A stretch of 49,430 nucleotides of DNA from UBA2365 sp964594045 (GCA_964594045.1 CAZQKR010000032.1:1-49430), one strand, 5' to 3'; positions 37,387 to 46,689 are shown, numbered from the stretch's first letter. The notes: generated from the letters alone by a model not told the origin. Program-made: numbers and translations.

Positions 37387-37641
37387 AGACATGCTTTTAA
37401 TTGCCGATATAATTCTGTACATCAAATTTAGCATATATATTTGCAAGCTTAAATAAAAGCCTGATATAATAGCATATCTGCACGAAAGTAAATACAGGAT
37501 GGTCCAGAGTTTGCAAGCAGAGCACAACGATCAGTTTTGGTTTAAGTCTGCAAAGTAGGTCTGTTCAGTGAAGTTTCGTGGCAAAGCTGTGATGAGGGCG
37601 ATTTTATTCACAATTAAAATTGGTTATCAAACAATATACAT

Positions 37642-38046
37642 ATGAATTTAGAACCATATATTGCGATCAGCGGATTACCCGGGATCTATAAACTGATCAA
37701 AACCAGGAGCAACGGATTGTTGGTTTCCGATCTGGATACAGAATCCACAAAATTTGTTTCCGTGCGTTCGCATCAGTTCACTCCTCTTGGTACTGTAGCG
37801 ATCTACACCTATGAAGATGCCACAGAACTTAAGGTGATCTTCCGGACCATGCTGGAAAAACTGGATAAACTGCCACCTCCTGCCATCAAGGAAAGCAACA
37901 GCGTGCTATCGGCATATTTCAAGGAAATTCTACCGAATTATGATGAAGAAAGGGTGCATATGGGTGATATAAAGAAAGTCATCAAATGGTTTGGCTTTCT
38001 CAATGACCGCCAGTTATTGAAAACAGACGCAGAAGAGGAAGAATAA
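37642..38046 (+). CDS. DUF5606 family protein
   Basis: A 134-residue protein that begins 'LEPYIAISGLPGIYKLI' and continues with the 'VSVRSHQFTPLGTVAIYT' segment; both are typical of DUF5606, a Bacteroidota family. The acidic tail (DAEEEE) is unstructured. Function unknown; the absence of signal or membrane segment suggests the cytoplasm. Its stop is only 2 bp from the stop of the convergent ComF-like gene, with no room for a separate terminator. Confidence 0.87.
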   Translation: MNLEPYIAISGLPGIYKLIKTRSNGLLVSDLDTESTKFVSVRSHQFTPLGTVAIYTYEDATELKVIFRTMLEKLDKLPPPAIKESNSVLSAYFKEILPNYDEERVHMGDIKKVIKWFGFLNDRQLLKTDAEEEE

Positions 38047-38048
38047 AT

Positions 38049-38759
38049 CTACAGGCTGTGACCCATGGCGATGGTGATGAGATGGATCTCAGTTTTTTCG
38101 TTTTTTTGAACCAAAGCCTGTATACAACCTTCAAATGTTGCTCCCGTAGTCAGCACATCATCCACCAAAAGAATGCGGTAATTTCTTGATTTCAATGCTT
38201 CGTTTGCGATAAAAGCGCCTGAAGTGTTACGGATACGCTGAGCCCTCGTCATACTGGTCTGGGTTGTGGTAAATTTCACTCTTTGAAGCAGATCTGTTCT
38301 GACAGGCACGTCAATAGCCCGTGAAATTCCCTTCGCAAATTGTTCACTTTGGTTATACCCACGTTTTGACCGTTTTTCAGGATGCAGCGGAACAGGCACA
38401 ATGGCATCCATCATACGGTATTTCTCTATATCCCTGAGGATCCGGCCATAGAACAATCCCAATTTGTAACCGATATCCGGCCGCTTGCCATATTTGAGCA
38501 GATAAAGCATTTTTTCCACACCACTGCCACGATTGAGGTAAAACATGGCTGCTCCTGAACAGATCTCAAATCTGCTTTTAAAATGTTTGATAAATGTGTT
38601 TTCAGGTTCGCGCTCGTGTCTTGTCAGAGGAAGGTTGAGCATGCAATGCATACAAAACACATCATCCGCAACATGTATCTGATGACGGCATGCCAGACAC
38701 AGATCCGGGAATATCAAATGGAATAGTCCATTAAACCAGGGAGATAAACTTGTTTTCAT
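38049..38759 (-). CDS. ComF-family phosphoribosyltransferase-like protein
   Basis: A 236-residue protein. N-terminal zinc-ribbon-like cysteines (PDLCLACRHQ...FCMHCMLNLP) are followed by a phosphoribosyltransferase fold with the PRPP-binding loop ILLVDDVLTTGAT and the ComF motif 'KRGYNQSEQFAKGIS'. Relatives take part in DNA uptake during transformation or are of unknown role outside competent species. The full domain set is present, so it appears functional. It is monocistronic. Confidence 0.92.
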   Translation of the reverse strand: MKTSLSPWFNGLFHLIFPDLCLACRHQIHVADDVFCMHCMLNLPLTRHEREPENTFIKHFKSRFEICSGAAMFYLNRGSGVEKMLYLLKYGKRPDIGYKLGLFYGRILRDIEKYRMMDAIVPVPLHPEKRSKRGYNQSEQFAKGISRAIDVPVRTDLLQRVKFTTTQTSMTRAQRIRNTSGAFIANEALKSRNYRILLVDDVLTTGATFEGCIQALVQKNEKTEIHLITIAMGHSL

Positions 38760-38850
38760 GGAGCTAAGATAAGGTATTCAACCGAAAAATGCACGATCGA
38801 CAGATGTTTTTTAATTTTAGGTTTGGATAACTGGCAGATGAAAAAAAAAG

Positions 38851-38875
38851 CGCCTGCTTTTGAGAGAAGCAGGCG
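38851..38875 (-). terminator. terminator of the HtrA gene
   Basis: A 9-bp perfect stem CGCCTGCTT/AAGCAGGCG with a 7-nt loop. On the minus strand it is followed by a run of Ts (seen as As at 38841-38849 on the plus strand). Confidence 0.9.
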
Positions 38876-38919
38876 TTAATAAAACAAAACGAAAAACCAA
38901 CTTTTATTGTATGAAAAAA

Positions 38920-40098
38920 TCAGACTCCTTTTCTTAACTTAACGGTAATATCCTTAGGTTTATTGTCCCGGAGTACTCTGACATTGATCGTATCTCCTAC
39001 CCTGACGAACTTCAGCACCTTGACCAGGTCATCAAACTCATTGATATCTGTATCTTCAATTTTTATAATGATGTCGCCCGGCAAAATTCCTGCAAATTGT
39101 GCCGAACTTCCGTTGGCAACGTCTTCTACATAAAATCCTGCATCAACTTTAACCCCGAATTGTTTTTTAACATCTTCTGTGATCGTGTATCCGGATACAC
39201 CGAGTGAAGCACCTTCAATATCTCCGTTGACAATGATCTCATCAACAACCTTCTTCATCAGATTGGAAGGAATAGCGAATGAATAACCGGCATAAACACC
39301 TGTTGGTGTGGCAATTGCCGTATTGATACCCAAAAGGTTCCCTTCATCATCCACCAGTGCACCGCCACTGTTGCCGGGATTGACTGCTGCATCCGTCTGA
39401 ATGAATTCTTCAATTGCCCTTTCATTATCAATGATATCCAGGTTTCTGCCTTTGGCGGAAATGATACCGGCTGTAACAGTGGAAGTCAGATATTCAAAAG
39501 GATTACCCACGGCGAGCACCCATTCTCCCACGCTGGCTTTGTCAGAATCGCCGATCTTCAAAGTCGGCAGATTATTCGCCTCAATTTTGATCACCGCGAG
39601 GTCTGTAGATGGATCAGTTCCGATTTTGGTTGCCTTGAAAGTCCTTTTATCAGGAAGGGTCACCTCAATATTATCTGCAAAACCAACCACATGATTGTTG
39701 GTTACGATATATCCGTCACTGGAATAGATGACTCCTGATCCGACTCCTTTTTGTCTATAGAATTCAGACCCGCCGAAAGGGGAATAATTAAAGAAATCCA
39801 TTCCAAAAAAATCCTCAAAAGTCCTGGGTTGGCGCTGCCTGTTGTTTTTCAGGCGGTTCTGCACCATCTGGTCACTTTCTTCTGCATTGATACGAACTAC
39901 AGCCGGTGTAGCAATCGCAGCAGCTTTCTTAAAATCAAACGGAAAAGCTGCACTCAAATCCCTGTTCACTGCTATCGCATTGTTTTCTTTCTGGCCATTA
40001 AAACTGATGACATTTTGCTTTTGCATCAATAACATACCACTCAGAACAAAAACACCTCCGATAAAACCTGACAAAATTAATTTAGCCCATGCTTTCAT
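38920..40098 (-). CDS. htrA: HtrA/DegP-like periplasmic serine protease
   Basis: A 392-residue protein. The N-terminal hydrophobic segment (about 6-25) acts as a signal or anchor. The trypsin-like domain has the catalytic triad His136 (TNNHVV), Asp166 (STDLAVIK) and Ser244 (PGNSGGAL). A single PDZ domain covers about 285-385 ('GFYVEDVANGSSAQFAGILPG'). With one PDZ it resembles DegS or short HtrA proteins more than two-PDZ DegP. Role: degradation or chaperoning of misfolded envelope proteins under stress. Its own terminator follows. Confidence 0.95.
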   Translation of the reverse strand: MKAWAKLILSGFIGGVFVLSGMLLMQKQNVISFNGQKENNAIAVNRDLSAAFPFDFKKAAAIATPAVVRINAEESDQMVQNRLKNNRQRQPRTFEDFFGMDFFNYSPFGGSEFYRQKGVGSGVIYSSDGYIVTNNHVVGFADNIEVTLPDKRTFKATKIGTDPSTDLAVIKIEANNLPTLKIGDSDKASVGEWVLAVGNPFEYLTSTVTAGIISAKGRNLDIIDNERAIEEFIQTDAAVNPGNSGGALVDDEGNLLGINTAIATPTGVYAGYSFAIPSNLMKKVVDEIIVNGDIEGASLGVSGYTITEDVKKQFGVKVDAGFYVEDVANGSSAQFAGILPGDIIIKIEDTDINEFDDLVKVLKFVRVGDTINVRVLRDNKPKDITVKLRKGV

Positions 40099-40613
40099 AA
40101 ATGTGATATTTTAATTTTTCTTTGGCCATCCGTAATTTTGAAGGAAATGATGCTGAAGTATTTCTTCAACACCTCATCTTCCAAAACTTCCAGACAGTTG
40201 TTCGAATTAATTAAGTGTAACAATCAGTTTAATTTATATTTCAAGTTCTTCTACATGCTCAGTTCCCAGCAATCCATAAGTCAATCACCTAAAAATAACT
40301 TGGAATATCATCCTTCAGCTGACCGACTCAAATTGCAGGTTTTCATGATAAATGTGCCCTTTTAACGAATCAGTTTTTGCTGATGTTCCTTTTGGTTTTA
40401 GCTTTAACATTATATTAACTAATGTCCTGTGGTCAGTTGGTTAAACTGAAAATTCCCTGATTTCTCCAAGGCAGATCTGATCAATTTGTCAGCGTTTAAA
40501 ATAGGAGCATAAAAAATAATAAAAAAAATTATCAAAAAAATGAATATTTCAGACAGATAGTGTGTTATACATTATAAATAATTGTAATTTTACATCAAAA
40601 TAAGTATTGAATT
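40099..40613. other. 515-bp intergenic region, divergent promoters expected
   Basis: It separates htrA (leftward) from the SPOR gene (rightward). AT-rich, with no convincing gene. TAATTTTA near 40583-40590 is close to a -7 box for the SPOR gene. Confidence 0.4.
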
Positions 40614-41210
40614 ATGACAAGGGTTTTGAGAATCGTATTGATCATCGCGTTTATTATTCTGCTTGCCTTTTGGTTTTCAGGTATATTCAAATCATGTGGC
40701 AAGGAAAAAAATGAACAAACCGCAACAGATACCACCGAACTGGTTGATACCAACACCGTATTTGATGAAATGGGAGACGAATTTCTGGATGAGGATCTGA
40801 CAGGCACTGAAGAAACCACGCTGAAGGGCGGCACCGATCAGAAAGTCGAAACAGCTTATACTGATGCAGAACTCGAATCGTTCACGGATTACACCGGAAC
40901 AAATCTACCTAAGAGTAAAGCTGAACCGGCTGCCAAAAGCAATACTGCGACGTCATCATCATCCGGAAATACGGGTGATGGTGGCAATTACCTGATCGTG
41001 GCCGGAAGTTTCCTGGTAGAAGCCAATGCAACCGAATTGAAAGACAAGCTGATCAGCCAGGGATACAATGCAGAAGTGAGGAACTTCAATTATTCTCAGT
41101 ACCATTCCGTTATCGCCGGAAGGTTCAACAGCCAAAGTGAAGCCAATCAGCTTGCATCCGAGCTGAAATCCAAAGGATTTAATTGTTATGTAAAGAAAAG
41201 GGAACTCTAA
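40614..41210 (+). CDS. SPOR-domain membrane protein
   Basis: A 198-residue protein. One N-terminal transmembrane helix (about 5-24), an acidic low-complexity linker (about 30-120), then a SPOR domain (about 124-196: 'NYLIVAGSFLVEANATELK', 'YHSVIAGRFNSQSEANQLA'). SPOR domains bind denuded peptidoglycan glycan strands at division sites, so this protein probably acts at the septum or cell wall. It overlaps the next gene as TAATG, suggesting translational coupling, though the two functions appear unrelated. Confidence 0.9.
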   Translation: MTRVLRIVLIIAFIILLAFWFSGIFKSCGKEKNEQTATDTTELVDTNTVFDEMGDEFLDEDLTGTEETTLKGGTDQKVETAYTDAELESFTDYTGTNLPKSKAEPAAKSNTATSSSSGNTGDGGNYLIVAGSFLVEANATELKDKLISQGYNAEVRNFNYSQYHSVIAGRFNSQSEANQLASELKSKGFNCYVKKREL

Positions 41211-41920
41211 TGTGCGGACGTGCATCATTGACCAGGGTCGAATCCGAACTGGAAGAAAGGTTCAGGGCAACTTTCTATTCTGAAGACATCGGCAGGTATA
41301 ATCCGTTGCCCAACTATAATGTTGCTCCGGGACAGATGCATCCTGTTATCACCAATGATCAGCCTGAGCACTTCAGGTATTTCAAATGGGGACTGATACC
41401 TTTTTGGGCAAAAGATCCTAAAATCGGTTATTCACTCATCAATGCCAGGGCGGAGACACTTACAGATAAACCTTCATTCCAGGGGGCATTCAAAAACAGA
41501 AGATGCCTCATACCACTGGACGGATTTTATGAGTGGAGGAAACAGACTTCCGGCATATCACTCCCCTACCGGTTTGTCCTGGAACATAAAGGCATCTTTT
41601 CCGTGGCAGGTATCTGGGACAGTTGGAAAACACCGGATAAAAAGGAATTCCTGACATTTTCCATCATTACGGTCAAAGCGAATGAAACCGTGAATAAAAT
41701 TCATGGCAGAATGCCTGCAATGCTGTTTTCATCGGAAGAAAAGGACTGGCTGGACGATACTTTGAGTGAGCGGGACCTGATGAGTATGCTGAAACCTTTC
41801 CCTGCGGAAAAAATGTTTGCCTATCCGGTTTCCACCAAGGTGAATTCTGTTCGCTTCAATTCTCCCGAGCTGATCGCTGAAAAAGTGCATCCTGTGTTCA
41901 GGCAGGGCACTTTGTTTTGA
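41210..41920 (+). CDS. yedK: SOS response-associated peptidase, HMCES/YedK family
   Basis: A 236-residue protein starting at ATG 41210. The family always begins MCGR because Cys2 becomes the N-terminal nucleophile after Met removal. The other active-site residues are in place: Asn78 (INARAET), Glu108 (DGFYEWR) and His165 (IHGRMP), with NVAPGQ and KWGLIPFWAKD motifs. The protein forms a covalent thiazolidine with abasic sites in single-stranded DNA, shielding them during replication. Upstream start codons would add residues ahead of Cys2 and are rejected. Confidence 0.95.
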   Translation: MCGRASLTRVESELEERFRATFYSEDIGRYNPLPNYNVAPGQMHPVITNDQPEHFRYFKWGLIPFWAKDPKIGYSLINARAETLTDKPSFQGAFKNRRCLIPLDGFYEWRKQTSGISLPYRFVLEHKGIFSVAGIWDSWKTPDKKEFLTFSIITVKANETVNKIHGRMPAMLFSSEEKDWLDDTLSERDLMSMLKPFPAEKMFAYPVSTKVNSVRFNSPELIAEKVHPVFRQGTLF

Positions 41921-42125
41921 TGGTAAATTGATTAACAGTTTATAATTTGTAATGATTTGGGTGTTTAGCTGATCAGTCTGTTAGTCTGTTAGATTTAATA
42001 GAGTACATTGAGCAAAAGACACTAAGATTGCTGCTTAAATTGAAGTATTGATCAATTCTTGCAACATACCCAAAAGATTAAAATCTAAAAGACTATCAAG
42101 CTAAACAGTTACTGAAATTTTAAAG

Positions 42126-42164
42126 ATCCGGTGACAGACTTCATACCTGTCACCGGATTTTTTT
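42126..42164 (+). terminator. terminator downstream of yedK
   Basis: A perfect 12-bp stem ATCCGGTGACAG/CTGTCACCGGAT with a 9-nt loop and seven Ts on the plus strand. The T-run overlaps the stop codon of the convergent phosphofructokinase gene. Confidence 0.9.
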
Positions 42165-43368
42165 ATCCTTCACTCGTCATAATGAATAAAGGCAGCATTT
42201 CAAAATTCTTGTAAAATGGCCTCATTCTGTCGAGGTTATAATACTTTTCAACATTTACAACCTTTTTATACTGGGAAATGACTTCAATCGGCACGTGATC
42301 ATAACGGCCGTTTTTCAATACGATCAGTCTGCCATGTATACCTTTCAGGATCAGATCCAGTGCCAGTGTTCCAAATGCCATGGGAACGATGGAATCGATC
42401 GCGTCCGGGTTGCCCGTTCTGACCAGATATCCCAGTTTCTGATTGATCACATTGATCTTCCTTCCGTTATTGAATTTCGGTGAAAGATTTTTGATGGCAT
42501 CAGACACCTTATCTCCAATTCCTCCCAATTTTGCATGTCCGTAGGCATCTTTTTCCTGGCTGGAAAAAGTCATTTCAGATTCTCCTTCGATCATGGCACC
42601 TTCGGAAACCAGTACAATCGAATATTTACTGGGATTATTGAACCTGTCCTCTGTCATCAACTCAGTGAGTCTTTCTACATTGAATTTATGTTCTGGAATG
42701 ACACAGCGATCGGCAGCGCCGGCCATGGTTGGCAACATGGCTGTGAATCCTGCATATCTGCCGAACACTTCAAGCACCATAAAACGTTCGTGTGATCCGG
42801 CAGCGGTACGGAGATTATTGGCCATATTGATGGTTCTCGTGACACAGGTACTGAAACCGATACAATAGTCGGTTCCCGGCACGTCATTATCCATAGTTTT
42901 TGGAATTGCCATCACCTTGAATCCCTGCTTGAAGAGGTGTTCGGCATAGCTTAGCGTATCGTCACCGCCAATAGCTATGAGATAATCGATACCCAGCCAT
43001 TCCAGGTTTTTCAAAACCTCAGGCGTCAGGTCATTGACATCTTCATTATAGGATTCCTTCAAATGATCCGGCACCTCAGACCTTGACATACTGCTTGGCC
43101 TGGTCCTTGAAGAATGCAGAAATGTACCACCTGTCCTGGCAGCCTTGTTGACCACAACATAGGAAAGTTCGGTATAATTTTCAGAATTATCAATTTTTTT
43201 ATCCCTGATGACATTGACGATACCGGCCCATCCGCGCCTGAGTCCGATCACGTTGAATCCTTCGCGCATTGCCCTGATGGTCACCGCCCTGATAGCAGGA
43301 TTCAAGCCCGGCACGTCTCCCCCACCGGTCAATATGCCAATAGTCCCTCTTGTTCCTTTTTTTGTCAT
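42163..43368 (-). CDS. pfp: 6-phosphofructokinase, predicted PPi-dependent
   Basis: A 401-residue protein with the PFK fold: an N-terminal phosphate-binding region ILTGGGDVPGLN, GGTFLHSSRT, and the fructose-6-phosphate binding segment PKTMDND. Two positions distinguish phosphoryl donors. The family motif here is GGDD (Asp137, where ATP enzymes have Gly) and PKTxDND (Lys157, where ATP enzymes have Gly). This combination is characteristic of PPi-dependent enzymes, which act reversibly in glycolysis and gluconeogenesis. The assignment as pyrophosphate-fructose-6-phosphate phosphotransferase follows from this known rule but is not tested. It is monocistronic. Confidence 0.88.
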   Translation of the reverse strand: MTKKGTRGTIGILTGGGDVPGLNPAIRAVTIRAMREGFNVIGLRRGWAGIVNVIRDKKIDNSENYTELSYVVVNKAARTGGTFLHSSRTRPSSMSRSEVPDHLKESYNEDVNDLTPEVLKNLEWLGIDYLIAIGGDDTLSYAEHLFKQGFKVMAIPKTMDNDVPGTDYCIGFSTCVTRTINMANNLRTAAGSHERFMVLEVFGRYAGFTAMLPTMAGAADRCVIPEHKFNVERLTELMTEDRFNNPSKYSIVLVSEGAMIEGESEMTFSSQEKDAYGHAKLGGIGDKVSDAIKNLSPKFNNGRKINVINQKLGYLVRTGNPDAIDSIVPMAFGTLALDLILKGIHGRLIVLKNGRYDHVPIEVISQYKKVVNVEKYYNLDRMRPFYKNFEMLPLFIMTSEG

Positions 43369-43602
43369 ATACTTTTCATTTTATTAAATTAACTGTAAAA
43401 AATATCCTGATCCTTTGTTACACAAATTTGAAAATAATTGTTCACAAAAGATATCAAACCCTATGAAAAATATGGGTCTAAATCACATGTCCGTTCATTA
43501 TTTTTTTCAAAGACCCAAAGTTATCATTTTTTGGAAATTTCATGTATTTATCGGGGCAAACACCATTTTATATATATTTATTTTAAATAATCCTGACAAG
43601 GA

Positions 43603-43962
43603 TCAATTGAGCTGTGAAGCATAAAACAAAACACCCTTTCTGGCAATATACTCCGGCCTGATACCACAATCGCAGAGGAAGGCTGTTTTCGGGTCTCCCG
43701 AGCAGTCAATGAAATACAGTTTACATCCAATTGCATGGTTCAATTCAGAAATATTCCGTTTCCAGGAGTGGGCAAGTTCATAGGAGATCGTTCCAAGGGA
43801 TCTGTTGCTTTTCTTTCCAAGTTTTACCTCAAGGCTGATGATCCCATTGCTGTAACCCAGCATTCTGGAAGAGACGCCTTCAAGTACAACGTCATAAATG
43901 TCCCGTTGCAAAGTATATCTTCTATTGATTTGTTTCAGATTCATACAGGTCAATCTGAACAT
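43603..43962 (-). CDS. hypothetical protein, 113-119 residues
   Basis: A basic protein with four cysteines near its end ('FIDCSGDPKTAFLCDCGIRP') that could bind metal or form disulfides. ATG 43944 (MNLKQINRRY) is a likely alternative start. No family recognised and no neighbour in the same direction. It may be a real orphan gene, but chance is possible. Confidence 0.42.
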   Translation of the reverse strand: MFRLTCMNLKQINRRYTLQRDIYDVVLEGVSSRMLGYSNGIISLEVKLGKKSNRSLGTISYELAHSWKRNISELNHAIGCKLYFIDCSGDPKTAFLCDCGIRPEYIARKGVLFYASQLN

Positions 43963-44220
43963 AAATTATGCCATAAGTGGCTTGATATTTTGAAAAATAA
44001 TGATATGTTCAAAAAAAAATCAATATGGTACAACAGCACATTTTAACAGACCGAAAGTTTTGAGCAAACTCCATACCTCCGGATTCAAAAAGGATCTTTC
44101 ATCATTTCATACATGCAGAAAACAGGCTCAGAATTGATTTGCCCGGGTAATTTCAAGGGTTTGATCTGCCTTGAATGCAAATTCCTAACAGTCAGTGTAC
44201 TCAGCAAATATGCAGGTTTC

Positions 44221-44250
44221 TTTGTCAATTTGATTATTTAATTATTTTTG
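44221..44250 (+). promoter_or_regulatory. Bacteroidota-type promoter for the DUF1858/ALDH7 operon
   Basis: TTTG at 44221-44224 and TATTTTTG at 44243-44250 are 18 bp apart, a good match to TTTG / TAnnTTTG. The -7 box ends 38 bp before the start codon. Confidence 0.65.
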
Positions 44251-44288
44251 CATCGCATTAGGTATTTTAGAAATGCAAACTGCTAAAA

Positions 44289-44504
44289 ATGCCAATTGAA
44301 AAAGACATCAACATCGAAGAGCTGGTAGAAAAATATCCGTTCACCGTCCGGTTTTTGGCTGAAAGGGGTATCAGATGCATCGCATGCGGAGAAGTGATCT
44401 GGGGGACACTGGAGGAAGCGTGCATCGAAAAAGGATTTGATGTTCAAAAAATTGAATCGATAGTGGCAGAGATCAATGAACAAATTAAAACACAAAACAC
44501 ATGA
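44289..44504 (+). CDS. DUF1858 domain protein
   Basis: A 71-residue cytoplasmic protein. 'INIEELVEKYPFTVRFLAERG' followed by CIAC (Cys30/Cys33) and 'GTLEEACIEKGFDVQKI' is the DUF1858 (hybrid-cluster-associated) pattern. In other proteins the CxxC is linked to redox or metal chemistry. It overlaps the aldehyde dehydrogenase gene by 4 bp (ATGA). This is a common arrangement only loosely understood; a redox partner or regulator of the enzyme is one guess. Confidence 0.85.
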   Translation: MPIEKDINIEELVEKYPFTVRFLAERGIRCIACGEVIWGTLEEACIEKGFDVQKIESIVAEINEQIKTQNT

Positions 44505-46048
44505 CAGCTATTCAAGCAATCCTGGATAAATTAGGCATACAGTCTATCAATGCCGGAGTTTCAACCGGTACGGAATGGTTCGAAACCAATGGAGATCTGA
44601 CCGCTTCGTATTCTCCTGCAGACAACCAACTGATCGCACAGGTAAAAAATGCCACATTGGCGGACTATGATATGGTCATCGGTAAAGCTCAGGAAGCTTT
44701 TCAGTACTGGCGCACTATTCCGGCGCCTGTAAGAGGAGAGGTGGTCAGGCAGATCGGTAATGCGCTCAGGGAATACAAACATGAACTGGGAAGCCTGATC
44801 AGTTATGAGATGGGAAAGATCTATCAGGAAGGACTTGGAGAAGTTCAGGAAATGATCGACATCTGTGATTTTGCTGTCGGTCAGGCACGTCTGATCAACG
44901 GTGTCAGCCTGCAGTCAGAAAGACCCGATCACCGTTTGTTTGAGCAATATCAGCCTTTGGGATTGGTCGGAATAGTGACCTCATACAATTTTCCTGTTGC
45001 GGTGTGGGCATGGAACTCCGCTCTGGCGATCGTGGCAGGTGATGTGGTGATCTGGAAGCCTTCTTCCAAAACACCATTGACCGCCATAGCCACACAAAAG
45101 ATCATACGGAATGTGCTGTTGGAAAACAACGTTCCCGAAGGCGTATTCAACCTGATCGTAGCCAAATCTTCCGTCATGGGAGACAATTTCCTGGCAGACA
45201 ACAGGATACCGCTGATGTCTGTAACGGGCTCTACTGCAGTAGGCAAAAGAGTCGGCGGAATCGTCGGCAAAAGATTGGGGAAAACCATACTCGAACTGGG
45301 TGGCAACAATGCCGTGATCATCACGCCGAGCGCAGATATTCCGATGGCGGTTACTTCAACGGTTTTTGGAACGGTTGGCACTGCCGGTCAAAGATGTACG
45401 ACTACCAGGCGGATCATCATTCATGAAAGCATTTATGAATCAGTGAAAGAAAAATTTGTAGCTGCCTATAGTAAGATAGAAAACAAGATCGGGCATCCAT
45501 TGGATCCCGATACATTAGTTGGCCCGCTGATCGATCAGGGTTCCGTTGCCCTTTTCCAAAATGCAGTTGAGCAGGTAGAAAAGGAAGGCGGCAAGGTCAT
45601 TTTTGGCGGTCAGGTCATGGAAGGAGCCGGCTTCGAATCAGGCAATTATGTGATGCCATGTATTGCAGAGGCAGAGAATCATTATCAGATCGTACAGGAA
45701 GAGACTTTTGCACCCATTGTATATCTGATCAAATACAAGGGAGACATTCATGATGCCATCAGGTTGAATAATGCTGTTCCTCAGGGATTGTCCTCAGCCT
45801 GTTTTACGCTGGATGTAAGAGAAGCGGAGACTTTCCTTTCAGCCGTGGGTTCAGATTGCGGCATTGCAAATGTCAACCTGGGCACTTCCGGAGCGGAGAT
45901 CGGTGGCGCTTTCGGAGGAGAGAAGGAAACCGGCGGTGGCAGGGAAAGTGGCAGCGATTCCTGGAAAATCTATATGCGAAGACAGACCAGCACGGTCAAC
46001 TATGGCACAGAGCTACCTCTTGCCCAGGGGATTATGTTTGGTTTTTAA
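44501..46048 (+). CDS. amaB: ALDH7-family aldehyde dehydrogenase (alpha-aminoadipic semialdehyde dehydrogenase-like)
   Basis: A 515-residue NAD(P)+-dependent enzyme. Catalytic Cys299 lies in TAGQRCTTTRR, the general base Glu265 in TILELGGNN, and substrate-stabilising Asn163 in SYNFPVAVW. The C-terminal 'GEKETGGGRESGSDSWKIYM' and 'LPLAQGI' are specific to ALDH7 (antiquitin), which oxidises L-2-aminoadipate-6-semialdehyde or piperideine-6-carboxylate in lysine degradation. Other aldehydes are also possible substrates. No other lysine-pathway gene is in the window. It is the second gene of the DUF1858 operon and is followed 49 bp later by an Rrf2 regulator. Confidence 0.9.
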   Translation: MTAIQAILDKLGIQSINAGVSTGTEWFETNGDLTASYSPADNQLIAQVKNATLADYDMVIGKAQEAFQYWRTIPAPVRGEVVRQIGNALREYKHELGSLISYEMGKIYQEGLGEVQEMIDICDFAVGQARLINGVSLQSERPDHRLFEQYQPLGLVGIVTSYNFPVAVWAWNSALAIVAGDVVIWKPSSKTPLTAIATQKIIRNVLLENNVPEGVFNLIVAKSSVMGDNFLADNRIPLMSVTGSTAVGKRVGGIVGKRLGKTILELGGNNAVIITPSADIPMAVTSTVFGTVGTAGQRCTTTRRIIIHESIYESVKEKFVAAYSKIENKIGHPLDPDTLVGPLIDQGSVALFQNAVEQVEKEGGKVIFGGQVMEGAGFESGNYVMPCIAEAENHYQIVQEETFAPIVYLIKYKGDIHDAIRLNNAVPQGLSSACFTLDVREAETFLSAVGSDCGIANVNLGTSGAEIGGAFGGEKETGGGRESGSDSWKIYMRRQTSTVNYGTELPLAQGIMFGF

Positions 46049-46097
46049 TTTTAAGATGAGTAATCAGGTTAACAAACATTAATACAGTTGAAATTCA

Positions 46098-46541
46098 ATG
46101 CTTTCCAGTGCATCAAAATATGCGATCAGGTCAGTGCTGTACATGGCCGGGAAAAGAGCGGACAATAAAAAGTTCGGTGCGGCTGAAGTTGCCAAAGAAC
46201 TCGAACTTTCCACTCATTTCGTGGCCAAATTGTTGCAGCAGCTGGCTAAGGCAGGCGTGATCAGTTCGCTGAAAGGGCCCACAGGCGGCTATTACCTTTC
46301 AGAAGAAAATCTGCAACTCAAGATCTGCGATGTGATCGCAGTGATGGAAGGAGACCGTGTCTTTGAAGGATGTTTTCTGGGATTGCCCGAGTGCGATGGT
46401 GATCATCCATGCCCCCTGCATGATGTTTTCTCTGATTTCAGAAAGAAAGTACTCTATAAATTCAGTCATCAATCCATTGGTGAGCTTGCAAAGGATATCA
46501 GTGAAGACGGTACTTATTTATCGCTGAAGGGGTTGATATAA
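46098..46541 (+). CDS. Rrf2-family transcription regulator with putative Fe-S ligands
   Basis: A 147-residue protein with a winged helix-turn-helix ('FGAAEVAKELELSTHFVAKL', wing 'GPTGGYYLSE'). The C-terminal part has Cys92, Cys99, Cys105 and His108 in GCFLGLPECDGDHPCPLHD, matching the IscR cluster-binding pattern (Cys92/98/104, His107) with one extra residue. It therefore probably binds a [2Fe-2S] cluster and responds to iron-sulfur status, oxygen or NO. Located 49 bp after the ALDH7 gene, it may control that operon. No operator sequence is recognised. Confidence 0.88.
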   Translation: MLSSASKYAIRSVLYMAGKRADNKKFGAAEVAKELELSTHFVAKLLQQLAKAGVISSLKGPTGGYYLSEENLQLKICDVIAVMEGDRVFEGCFLGLPECDGDHPCPLHDVFSDFRKKVLYKFSHQSIGELAKDISEDGTYLSLKGLI

Positions 46542-46689
46542 GGAGATTTAATGCATTCAAGCATCAACAAATCGATAAAACAATTCACATTCATTAAATA
46601 ATAATAAGGTTTTATTTCCCTTGTTGAAAAGGAAGGTTTTTATAACAAGCTTTGGTAATGATTTTATCTGTTATACAAAAATCAATTGA

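Noticed and set aside
40138..40365. A 75-codon frame between htrA and the SPOR gene
   Set aside because: Low-complexity translation from AT-rich DNA in a promoter region, with no signal or domain.
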